From NCBI GenBank assembly GCA_937873205.1, contig CALMVO010000150.1, positions 1 through 39,240 of the forward strand: a DNA stretch of 39,240 nucleotides, in the 5' to 3' direction. The position numbers and the translations under genes are program-made. The DNA is from an uncultured Acetobacteraceae bacterium. Its GTDB lineage: Bacteria; Pseudomonadota; Alphaproteobacteria; Acetobacterales; Acetobacteraceae. The notes under the pieces are model-generated. The model was not told the origin of the DNA and searched no databases. It worked only from the letters and a program-made list of their open reading frames with translations. Of this stretch, positions 1-7,150 are shown piece by piece (within the stretch, counting starts at the first letter, position 1; each line of letters begins with the position of its first letter).

Positions 1-30
1 GGTCCAGGGGCAAGGCCCCTGGCCTTTTTT
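1..30. repeat. Partial copy of the four-hairpin repeat cassette (window edge)
   Basis: The edge carries CCAGGGGC, a three-base loop and GCCCCTGG followed by a T run. The same arm opens the complete cassettes at 25826-25945 and 35494-35609. Here it lies inside the open 3' end of the GH-SDR frame, so the true stop of that gene may be supplied by the repeat beyond the window. Confidence 0.7.
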
Positions 31-2011
31 GCACAAGACCGGGCCGCTCCGTCTCGATCCACCGCATCAGCTTGCCCACCCCATCCCGCCACCCGAGCGG
101 CGCCGCCAGTCCCAGCACCTCCCGCGCACGCCGCGTATCGGCGACGAAGTAGCGCTGGTCGCCGGTCCGCCAGGGATGCAGCGTGCGCTGCACGCGTCGG
201 CCGGTCTGACGCTCGATCTCCTCGATCAGCATCAGCAGCGTGATGGCGTTGTCGGCGCCACCGCCCAGGTTGAACGCCTGGCCGGCGACGGAGGGCGCAT
301 GATCCCGGGTGGCAAGGTAGGCCGCGACCGCGTCGCCCACTTCCAGCACGTCGCGCACCTGGCGGCCGTCGCCATACAGGCTGAGCGGCCGGTCCTGCAG
401 CGCCGAGAGCAGGAAGTGCGCGAGCCAGCCCTGGTCCTCGGTGCCGAGCTGGCGCGGCCCGTAGATGCAGCTCATCCGCAGCACCACCATCGGCAGCGCG
501 AACGAGCGCGCGTAGTCCAGCACGTACTGGTCGGCCGCCCCCTTGGAGCAGCCATACGGAGTGTGAAACGAGAGCGGCCGTGCCTCATCGATGCCGTGCG
601 CGCGGAGGGCCGGGTCGATCGGCAGGTAGGCGTCGCCATTGTGCGACAGCGGGATGTCGGCGAGATCGCCGTAAACCTTGTTGGTGCTGGCGAACACCAG
701 CGGCACCGGAACCGGCCGCTGTCGCAGCGCCTCCAGCAGGTTGAGCGTGCCGCGCAGGTTGACCTCGAAATCCGCCACCGGGTCGAGCAGGCTGGTGGTG
801 ACGGCGACCTGGCCGGCCAGGTGGAACACGCTCGACGCCTCGCGGGCGGCGTCGGCGACCGCGGCGCCGTCGCGTAGGTCGGCGATCGCCACCGAGATCC
901 GGGCACGGTGACGGCGCCGCAGCCAGTGCAGGTTCTCCTCGACGCCGGGCCGCGCCAGGCTGTCCAGGACCAGCACGTCCTCGCCGCCCTGGGCGAGCCG
1001 ATCGGCCAGGTTGCTGCCGATGAAGCCGGCACCCCCGGTCACCAACGCCGGGCGGATCCCGGCCAGCGCCGGCCGCGGCAACCCGGCCGCCGCCACCGCG
1101 CGCACGGCTTGCACCCCGCCCTCGGCCAGCAGCCGGCCGAGCAGCTTCGGCGCGCCGGCCTCCGTGTAGAGGCCGAAATGGTAGTGCCGCTCGTCGAAGT
1201 GCGGCCCCTCCTGCACCGCGACGTCGGCGGCAACGTCCTGCAGCCCGTACCAGTAGGTGCGCGCCACCGGCAGGTCGAGCAGTTCGACGAAGCGGCTGAG
1301 CTGCGCGAACGGATCGTGCCGCCAGGTCGAGTAGCCGGTCTCGGTGATCCACAGCTCGAGGGCCGGGTTGAACGCCCGCACCGTCTCGCCGACCGCGTCG
1401 ACCAGCGCCGGCCAGCCGCGCCAGGAGCGTGCCTCGCTGTCCCAGGTACCTGGAAACCCGTGCAGCCCGACCGCGTCCAGCACGCCGAGCAGGCCGCGCT
1501 CGCCCATCAGTCGCAGCCAGTTGAGGTCGGCCGGGCAGGGGCCGCCCAGCACCGCCTTCAGGCCGCGCCGCTGCACCCAGTAGGCGGCGGCGCCGGCCAT
1601 CTCGCAGAACAGCAGCCAGTCCTGGTCCTGCTGCCAGTCCCAGTCGAGCAGGTTATTGGGCTCGTTCCACAGCTCGACCGCCGGGAACAGCCCGTCGAAG
1701 CGGGTGATCAGGTGATCGATGAAGTCGGCGTAGGACCGGAGGTCGCGCGGCGGCCCGTTGGCGCGGCCGGTGCGGGACAGGCTGGGCGGCGTGAAGTGCA
1801 CGCAGGGCAGCAGCTCGACCGCGCGGGCCAGCCGCGGCACCAGCCAGCCATACCAGTCGGCGCCGCCGGGAGCGACGTATTCGGCCCACGAAATGTGCGT
1901 GCGCAGCCGGCCGACGCCAAGCGCCGCCATCCGTTCCAGGCTGGCCTCGACGCGCGCATGCTCGCCCGGCCGGAACCACTCGACCAGCCCGAGCGGCGAG
2001 CCTTCGGTCAT
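1..2011 (-). CDS. Fusion: clan GH-A glycosidase-like barrel + CDP-paratose/tyvelose 2-epimerase-type SDR (3' end outside window)
   Basis: One uninterrupted reading frame of 670 codons from an ATG that overlaps the stop of the upstream SDR gene (ATGA, 2008-2011). Residues 1 to about 300 resemble a clan GH-A TIM barrel: WNEP at 115-118 (Glu117 as the candidate acid/base) and WITETG at 221-226 (Glu224 as the candidate nucleophile). Residues about 320-655 are an extended SDR: GGAGFIG at 326-332 for NAD binding, STNKVYG, YGCSK with Tyr486 and Lys490, then SCIYGPRQ and GTEDQGW, a signature I associate with CDP-paratose (tyvelose) 2-epimerases. I translated the junction base by base (positions about 1021-1140) and saw no stop or shift, so the fusion is real in this sequence. 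No signal peptide is visible, so a cytoplasmic role is expected. Substrate is unknown. The frame reads into a hairpin repeat at the left edge without a stop. Confidence 0.85.
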   Translation of the reverse strand, partial: MTEGSPLGLVEWFRPGEHARVEASLERMAALGVGRLRTHISWAEYVAPGGADWYGWLVPRLARAVELLPCVHFTPPSLSRTGRANGPPRDLRSYADFIDHLITRFDGLFPAVELWNEPNNLLDWDWQQDQDWLLFCEMAGAAAYWVQRRGLKAVLGGPCPADLNWLRLMGERGLLGVLDAVGLHGFPGTWDSEARSWRGWPALVDAVGETVRAFNPALELWITETGYSTWRHDPFAQLSRFVELLDLPVARTYWYGLQDVAADVAVQEGPHFDERHYHFGLYTEAGAPKLLGRLLAEGGVQAVRAVAAAGLPRPALAGIRPALVTGGAGFIGSNLADRLAQGGEDVLVLDSLARPGVEENLHWLRRRHRARISVAIADLRDGAAVADAAREASSVFHLAGQVAVTTSLLDPVADFEVNLRGTLNLLEALRQRPVPVPLVFASTNKVYGDLADIPLSHNGDAYLPIDPALRAHGIDEARPLSFHTPYGCSKGAADQYVLDYARSFALPMVVLRMSCIYGPRQLGTEDQGWLAHFLLSALQDRPLSLYGDGRQVRDVLEVGDAVAAYLATRDHAPSVAGQAFNLGGGADNAITLLMLIEEIERQTGRRVQRTLHPWRTGDQRYFVADTRRAREVLGLAAPLGWRDGVGKLMRWIETERPGLVQKRPGALPLD

Positions 2012-3120
2012 GCCACCAGCCCGCGCGCTTCCAGCTCCAGCCTCGCTTCCTGGACCCGGTCGGTCGCCTGCTGGCGGCGTACCCACTCCATCTGCTCCGG
2101 CAGCGCGTTGGCGAAGGTGCGCACCGGCTCGAAGCCCAGCACGGCACGGGCCAGGGTGATGTCGGAGAAGCAGTGCCGGATGTCGCCGGAACGCGCCTTG
2201 CCGACCAGCTCCGGCTCGAGGTGACCCAGATCCATCGCCGCCGCCGCCGCCCTTGCCACCTCGGCGATCGACACGTCGATGCCGCTGCCGATGTTGAACA
2301 CCTGACCTGCCGCCGCCGGATGATCGAGGGAGAGCAGGAACGCCTGCACCACGTCGTCCACGTGCACGAAGTCGCGCCGCTGCAGCCCGTCCTCGAACAC
2401 CAGCGGCCGCTCGCGGTGCAGCAGCCGCGAGGCAAAGATCGCCAGCACCCCGGTATAGGGGTTGGAGAGCGCCTGGCCCGGGCCGTAGACGTTGAACATC
2501 CGCAGCGCCACGCCCTCGATGCCATAGGCGGCGGGCGCGCAGAGCACCATGCGCTCCTGCATGTACTTGGTGATCGCGTAGACCGAGGCCAGGCGGGTGG
2601 CCTTCCACTCCGGCGTCGCCGCCGGGATCAGCGCCTGCCCGTCCGGCCCGACCGGGTCCCAGCCGACGCCGGGCGCGCGGGCCGGCCGCATCACGTCCTG
2701 CATCGCCGTGCCGTCGGCGGTAACATAGAGCCCCTCGCCATAGACCGACATCGACGACGCCACCACGACGCGCTTCACCGGATGCTCGATCAGCGCCTGG
2801 CACAGCACCGCGGTGCCGAGATCGTTCACCGAGACGTAGCGCTCGATCAGGTACATGCTCTGGCCGACGCCGACATCGGCGGCGAGGTGGATCACCTTGT
2901 CGATGCCGATCAGCGCCCGGCCGAGCGCGTCGGGGTCGCGGATGTCGGCCTGCACCAGCTCGACGCCGTCCGGCACGGATTCCGGCGTGGCGCCGTGCGG
3001 ATGCACCTGCTCGATCAGGCTGTCATAGACCCGCACCTGATCGCCGCGGGCGAGCAGCGCCCGCGCCACGTGGCGGCCGATGAAGCCGGCGCCCCCGGTG
3101 ACCAGTATCCGCTCCGCCAT
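2008..3120 (-). CDS. SDR sugar-nucleotide epimerase, dTDP-L-rhamnose 4-epimerase-like
   Basis: A 370-residue extended SDR. It starts MAERILVTGGAGFIG, with the NAD-binding GGAGFIG near residues 9-15. It then shows a DSLIEQVH segment, HLAADVGVGQSMY, SSMSVYGEG and the catalytic pair in YAITK. The QSMY and ASSMSVYGEG features are those of the WbiB-type dTDP-L-rhamnose 4-epimerases, so a 6-deoxysugar epimerase is likely, although the exact substrate is inference. The start at 3120 is chosen because a purine-rich GGGAGG stretch lies just upstream. A longer frame to 3243 exists, but its extra N-terminus is encoded by the palindromic repeat at 3189-3296 and is not credible. The gene is translationally coupled (ATGA) to the downstream GH-SDR fusion, so the two enzymes probably act on the same sugar. 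Confidence 0.85.
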   Translation of the reverse strand: MAERILVTGGAGFIGRHVARALLARGDQVRVYDSLIEQVHPHGATPESVPDGVELVQADIRDPDALGRALIGIDKVIHLAADVGVGQSMYLIERYVSVNDLGTAVLCQALIEHPVKRVVVASSMSVYGEGLYVTADGTAMQDVMRPARAPGVGWDPVGPDGQALIPAATPEWKATRLASVYAITKYMQERMVLCAPAAYGIEGVALRMFNVYGPGQALSNPYTGVLAIFASRLLHRERPLVFEDGLQRRDFVHVDDVVQAFLLSLDHPAAAGQVFNIGSGIDVSIAEVARAAAAAMDLGHLEPELVGKARSGDIRHCFSDITLARAVLGFEPVRTFANALPEQMEWVRRQQATDRVQEARLELEARGLVA

Positions 3121-3188
3121 CCCGATCCGCCTCCCGTCGCCTCCCCCATCATCAGGAAGAAGAAGCCTCCCGGCAATGGCGACGGCGT

Positions 3189-3296
3189 CTAGAGCATCAT
3201 CCGGTCGAACGGACTCGTTCGAACGGATAAAGGTGCTCGTCAAAACAACAAGCTAGAGGATGATCCGTGAGCCCAAGCGATCGGATCATCCTCTAG
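3189..3296 (-). repeat. 108-bp MITE-like palindromic element, copy A
   Basis: Bounded by CTAG on both sides with imperfect 15-bp terminal inverted repeats (CTAGAGGATGATCCG against CTAGAGCATCATCCG, 13 of 15 matching). Inside are two stems: one of 15 bp around a 14-base loop, and one where TCCGTTCGAACG-type sequence faces its partner inside a GAGC...GCTC frame. It is nearly identical in sequence, in the opposite orientation, to copies B (10884-10991) and C (11023-11129). Its edge provides the TAG stop codon of the DUF2141 gene at 3293. Confidence 0.9.
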
Positions 3297-3718
3297 TAAT
3301 AATGCAGCGTGACCGCGATCGCGGCGTCCGCCATGCCCACGCGCAGTGCGCACGATCCGAACGAGGGCGGTCCGAACCCCGGCTTCGGATCGCGGGAGAA
3401 GCCCATTCCACCGCGGGGAATGCCGAACAGCCCGCGGCGCAGATGGCCGAGATCGGTCTCGTCCTGATAGGCGGCAACGGCGTACACACCCGGCCGTACG
3501 TCCGGGATGGTCGCGACGACGGTGCCCGGACGCGCCGACACGATCGCGTTATAGACGCAACGCTCGTGCAGGAATTCGGCGCGCTCGCATACGCCGATGC
3601 GGACATGGCCGAGGCCGCTGCGCACGCCCTGCACCGAGACGCTGAGCGTGGCCGCTCGTCCCGCCGTCGGCAGCAGGGCAATGGCGAGGGCGGCGACCAG
3701 GTGGCCGGCCCGGGTCAT
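3293..3718 (-). CDS. Secreted DUF2141-family protein of the carotenoid cluster
   Basis: A 141-residue protein beginning MTRAGHLVAALAIALLP, a clear cleavable signal peptide with a probable AxA-type site near GRAAT at residues 20-24. The body has the small beta-sandwich character of DUF2141 (pattern RIGVCERAEFL, PDVRPGVYAVAAYQDE, LFGIPRGGMGFS, then FGPPSF). Two cysteines (in VCERAEF and ERCVYN) could form a periplasmic disulfide. The start overlaps the upstream glycosyltransferase stop (ATGA, 3715-3718), so it belongs to the carotenoid operon as its last gene. The function of DUF2141 is unknown. The export signal suggests an envelope partner for the finished pigment rather than a catalytic step, which is inference. 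Its stop codon TAG is the first three bases of the repeat's CTAG boundary. Confidence 0.85.
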   Translation of the reverse strand: MTRAGHLVAALAIALLPTAGRAATLSVSVQGVRSGLGHVRIGVCERAEFLHERCVYNAIVSARPGTVVATIPDVRPGVYAVAAYQDETDLGHLRRGLFGIPRGGMGFSRDPKPGFGPPSFGSCALRVGMADAAIAVTLHYY

Positions 3719-4818
3719 GCGGGCGCGTAGCTCCGGCCGCGCCAGGTCGCCGGCCGGCCCGACCGCGCGCGGGCCAGTGCCATCCACTGCAGCCCCAACA
3801 GCGTCAGCACCCCCGCCGGATGCGCCGTCGCGCCGCGCAGGCTTTGCCGGAAGCGGCGCGCCAGCAGGGCGCGCAGCGCCACGTTGCACAGCACCGCCGC
3901 CAGCGCCGGCGGGCTCGGCGCCAGCAGCATCAGCGCCGCCGGCAGCACGTGGCCGCCGCCAAGCAGCACGGTCCAGACCGGCAACGCGCGGCGGCTCGCC
4001 ATGCCCTCGGTCGCGTTCTTCGACAACCCCTCCCAGAGGTCGCGTCGGTTCCCGTACATGCGGCAGGTGGCGATCGCGGTGGCGTCGAACAGGCCGGTGG
4101 CCAGCCCGTGGCGGCGGAAGGCGCGGGGCAGGGTGAGCCCGTCATGCAGCGAGGCGCGGATCGCCTGGTGGCCGCCCATGGCGCGGTAGCCGTCCCGCCT
4201 GGCGATGAAGAGCTGCCCGCAGCCGGCGGCGAAGCGCGGATCGACCTGGCCGACGTCGAAGACCTGCGGTCGGTAGCCGAACAGCAGCAGGTGGATCAGC
4301 GGCAGCAGCAGCCGCTCCGACCAGCTCCCGGTGATCTGTCGCGGCACCCCGCTGGCCAGCGCCACGTCCGGGTTGGCCTGCATGTACCCCGCCATGCGCG
4401 ACACCGCATCGGGCGCCAACCGCACGTCGGCATCGACGAACACCAGCAGCGGATGCCGCGCCTCGGCGCCGAGCCGCGCGCAGGCATGCTGCTTGCCCGA
4501 CCAGCCGGCCGGCAGCGCGCCGCTGCCGGCGACCACGCGCAGGCGCGGGTCGGCGATCGCCGCCAGGATCTCCGGCGTGGCGTCGGTGGAGCCGTCGTCC
4601 AGCACCAGCAGCTCGAGTTCGACGTCGACGCTGGCCAGCACGCAGCCGACGGCGTCCGCGATGTTGCCGGCCTCGTCGCGAGCCGGGATCAGCACCGAGA
4701 CCGCCGGCCGCGTTGTCGCTGCCAGGGGGGTGCGCAGCCGGCGCAGGTTGCCGACCGCCACCACAAGCGGCAGGGCGGCCAGCCCCAGCGCCACCCAGCC
4801 AGCCGCGATTCGGATCAC
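3715..4818 (-). CDS. Family 2 glycosyltransferase, CrtQ-like (carotenoid glycosylation)
   Basis: A 367-residue protein with an N-terminal membrane segment (about residues 5-22), then a GT-A fold: SVLIPARDEAGNI, LDDGSTDAT, WSGKQHACARLG and FVDADV, the last being the DXD metal site. Further membrane segments lie in the C-terminal third (around VWTVLLGGGHVLPAALMLL). Spacing and the WSGKQ motif match the glucosyltransferases found beside CrtN/CrtP genes, such as staphyloxanthin CrtQ; HpnB-like hopanoid enzymes are relatives and a less likely alternative. It overlaps the acyltransferase stop/start by ATGA (4815-4818) and the DUF2141 gene by ATGA, so it is in the middle of a coupled operon. Expected role: transfer of a sugar to a carboxylated or hydroxylated carotenoid at the cytoplasmic membrane. 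Confidence 0.82.
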   Translation of the reverse strand: MIRIAAGWVALGLAALPLVVAVGNLRRLRTPLAATTRPAVSVLIPARDEAGNIADAVGCVLASVDVELELLVLDDGSTDATPEILAAIADPRLRVVAGSGALPAGWSGKQHACARLGAEARHPLLVFVDADVRLAPDAVSRMAGYMQANPDVALASGVPRQITGSWSERLLLPLIHLLLFGYRPQVFDVGQVDPRFAAGCGQLFIARRDGYRAMGGHQAIRASLHDGLTLPRAFRRHGLATGLFDATAIATCRMYGNRRDLWEGLSKNATEGMASRRALPVWTVLLGGGHVLPAALMLLAPSPPALAAVLCNVALRALLARRFRQSLRGATAHPAGVLTLLGLQWMALARARSGRPATWRGRSYAPA

Positions 4819-5612
4819 GCCTCCTCGCCGTGCGAGGCGACGAACCGGCGTCCCGAGGCCCAGCTGCGCATCCGGCGCCAGCCGTCATAGGCCAGGCCGG
4901 TGCCGGTGCTGCCACGCAGCAGTCGGGTGAAGCGGGCGGGGTCGCGCGCCTGCGCGTCCTCGGCCAGCCGGTCCATGGTCTCGGTGAGGGCTGCCTCCAG
5001 GTGCCGCGTCCAGTCGGCCGGCCGGATGAAGCGGTCGCCCACGAGCGGCGTGCCGAAGCGGATCAGAAGCTCGGGCCGGCTTTCGTTCCAGAACGCGTAC
5101 TCGAGTGCCAGCGGCACCAGCACGGCGTCCGGCACCACCGCAGCCAGGTGCGCGATGCCGGGACGCAGCCGGACCGGGCGCACCCGCGGGTCGGTGAAGT
5201 CGCCCTCGGCGGTGATCCACATCATGAACCGGCCGGCCGGCCCGCCCGGATCGCCCAGCACCCGGCGCGACACCGACAGGAAGCGGCGGGCGCCGGTGGC
5301 AGTATGCTTGTCGATCCCGAAGATGCCGAGCCGGCGGAAGAAGCCGTATCGGACCAGCGCCTCGTCATCCATCGGCCCGAAGCCGGGCCGGCCGCGGAAC
5401 CGCATGTCGGCCAGCAGGATGTAGACCGCCGGATCCCACCAGGACGGATGGTTGCCGAACACGATCAGCGGCCGGTCGGCCGGCAACGTCGCGGTATCGG
5501 TGCCGGACAGACGGATGGCGCGGAACCGTCGCCCGGCCGACCAGCGCAGGTAAAGCGCGAACAGCCGGAACAGAGGTTCCGACCGGGCAGCGACCGGGTC
5601 GTCCGGTGTCAG
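4815..5612 (-). CDS. Lysophospholipid-type (PlsC-like) acyltransferase of the carotenoid cluster
   Basis: About 265 residues. FGNHPSWWDP carries the HX4D catalytic motif (His55, Asp60 with the start chosen here), followed by a second block ending in the conserved TAEGDFT segment. This is the PlsC/AGPAT fold, and the position between desaturase and glycosyltransferase genes suggests acylation of the sugar or carotenoid, the role CrtO has in staphyloxanthin synthesis (by analogy only, since Staphylococcus CrtO is another fold). There is no ATG, GTG or TTG near the expected N-terminus in this frame. A CTG at 5612, overlapping the desaturase stop as CTGA, is the best-placed initiation codon, so expression probably depends on translational coupling. 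The exact start is uncertain by some residues. Confidence 0.78.
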   Translation of the reverse strand: MTPDDPVAARSEPLFRLFALYLRWSAGRRFRAIRLSGTDTATLPADRPLIVFGNHPSWWDPAVYILLADMRFRGRPGFGPMDDEALVRYGFFRRLGIFGIDKHTATGARRFLSVSRRVLGDPGGPAGRFMMWITAEGDFTDPRVRPVRLRPGIAHLAAVVPDAVLVPLALEYAFWNESRPELLIRFGTPLVGDRFIRPADWTRHLEAALTETMDRLAEDAQARDPARFTRLLRGSTGTGLAYDGWRRMRSWASGRRFVASHGEEA

Positions 5613-7150
5613 GCGCTCAGCCTCGCGTCCGGGTCGTTGCGCCGCATGTCCTGGTCGAGGCTGTCGGCGGCGATCCAGCCCGACATCATCACCATCGGCA
5701 TCCCCGGTCCCGGGTGGGCGGCGCCGCCGGCCAGATACAGCCCGGGCAGGTCGCGCGAGCGGTTGCCGGGCTTGAAGGCGCCGACGAAGCGGCCGTGGCT
5801 GGCCAGCCCGTAGATGGCGCCGTCCAGCACCCGGTAGCGCTCGTGGATGTCGGCCGGCGTCAGGATGCGCTCGACCCGGATGCGGGACTCCAGGTCCTTC
5901 AGGCCGGCCGTGCGCGCCAGCTTGTCGAGGATGACGCGGCGGTAGCCCGGCAGCATCGCGGTCCAGTCGTGGTGCGGCCGCAGATAGGGCGTGTGCACCA
6001 GTACGTAGAGCGCCTCGCCGCCGGGCGGTGCCACGCCGGGCTCGGTGCGGGAGGGTGCGGCGACGTAGCAGGTCGGATCGGGCGCCGGCTCGCCCTTCTT
6101 GTAGATGAAGTCGAACTCCTCCTCCGGATCGCGCGAGAAGACGAAATCGTGGTGCAGCAGGTGGTCGTAGGCGCGGTCGAGGCCGAGATACATCACCACG
6201 CCGGAGCAGGCGGCCTCGCGCTTGCGGCGCCGCGTGAAGCTGCGGTCGGCGGCCCCGCCGACCAGCTCGCGATAGGTGCGCACGCTGTCCATGTTCGACA
6301 CGACGGCAGAGAGCGGCACCGTCTCGCCCGCCTCCGTGACGACGCCGTCCGCGCGTCCGCCGCTCTGGGTGATGCGCGCGATCCCGGTGCCGAGCCGGAT
6401 GTCGACGCCGAGCCGTTCGGCCAGCGCGGTCAGCGCGTCCGGCACCGCGCGTGTGCCGCCCATCGGATACCAGATCCCCTCCTGCACCTGCATGTGCGCG
6501 ATGCTGCACAGCACCGCCGGCGCCAGGTAGGGCGAGGAGCCGACATACTGCGTGAAATGGTCCAGCATCTGCGACACCCGCTCGTCGCCGATGCGCTTCC
6601 TGATCTCGCGCGCCACCGTCGAGCCCATGCGCAGGCTCATGACGTCGCGCAACGTCGTCAGGTCCATGTTCTTCTTCAGGTCCATCGTGTCGCCGATATC
6701 CTCGACCGACCGCCAGAAGAAGAACTTCTTGCTGACCTCATGCAGCTTCTCGCTCATGGCGAGGAAGTCGACGTAGCCCTGCTCGGTGCCGGCCTCGCCC
6801 GCGCCCGAGAAGCCGCGCAGGCGCAGGGCCATGGCGGCGATGTCCTCGTCGAGGTCGAGCACGGCGCCATCCTCGAAGAAGCAGCGCCATTGCGGGTCGA
6901 GCCGGCGCAGATCGAGCCGATCGGCCATCCTCTCGTCCGCCTCGGAGAAGATGCGCGCCAGGACCGAGGGCACGGTCAAGATGGTCGGCCCCATGTCGAA
7001 GCGGTAGCCGTCCTCCTCGTACAGCGCCGCCTTGCCGCCGAGCCAATCGTTCTTCTCGAACAGCACCACCTTGTGGCCGCGCGCGGCCAGGGTGCAGGCG
7101 GCGGCGAGCCCGCCCAGGCCCGAGCCGATGACGCCGACGGGATCGGTCAT
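5609..7150 (-). CDS. CrtI/CrtN-family carotenoid desaturase or oxidase (first in cluster order from the left)
   Basis: A 513-residue FAD-dependent amine-oxidase-like protein. The N-terminus MTDPVGVIGSGLGGLAAA gives the GxGxxG dinucleotide motif at about residues 9-14, then LFEKNDWLGGKA. The C-terminus LYLAGGAAHPGPGMPMV is the conserved CrtI-family FAD-binding end. Length fits the phytoene/diapophytoene desaturase family (about 490-520). With a second, divergent paralogue immediately upstream, the pair looks like CrtN plus CrtP/CrtNb: one to desaturate, one to oxidise a terminal methyl. Which does which cannot be fixed from sequence alone. It overlaps the neighbouring paralogue by ATGA (7147-7150). 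Confidence 0.88.
   Translation of the reverse strand: MTDPVGVIGSGLGGLAAACTLAARGHKVVLFEKNDWLGGKAALYEEDGYRFDMGPTILTVPSVLARIFSEADERMADRLDLRRLDPQWRCFFEDGAVLDLDEDIAAMALRLRGFSGAGEAGTEQGYVDFLAMSEKLHEVSKKFFFWRSVEDIGDTMDLKKNMDLTTLRDVMSLRMGSTVAREIRKRIGDERVSQMLDHFTQYVGSSPYLAPAVLCSIAHMQVQEGIWYPMGGTRAVPDALTALAERLGVDIRLGTGIARITQSGGRADGVVTEAGETVPLSAVVSNMDSVRTYRELVGGAADRSFTRRRKREAACSGVVMYLGLDRAYDHLLHHDFVFSRDPEEEFDFIYKKGEPAPDPTCYVAAPSRTEPGVAPPGGEALYVLVHTPYLRPHHDWTAMLPGYRRVILDKLARTAGLKDLESRIRVERILTPADIHERYRVLDGAIYGLASHGRFVGAFKPGNRSRDLPGLYLAGGAAHPGPGMPMVMMSGWIAADSLDQDMRRNDPDARLSA

Noticed and set aside
29-2224. Long plus-strand frames opposite the fusion gene
   Set aside because: They are rich in Arg, Gln, Pro and His with no family motifs, and the minus strand holds intact catalytic motifs; typical antisense shadows of high-GC genes.
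3121-3243. N-terminal extension of the rhamnose-type epimerase
   Set aside because: The extra residues are encoded by the palindromic repeat and lie upstream of a good ribosome-binding site for the start at 3120.
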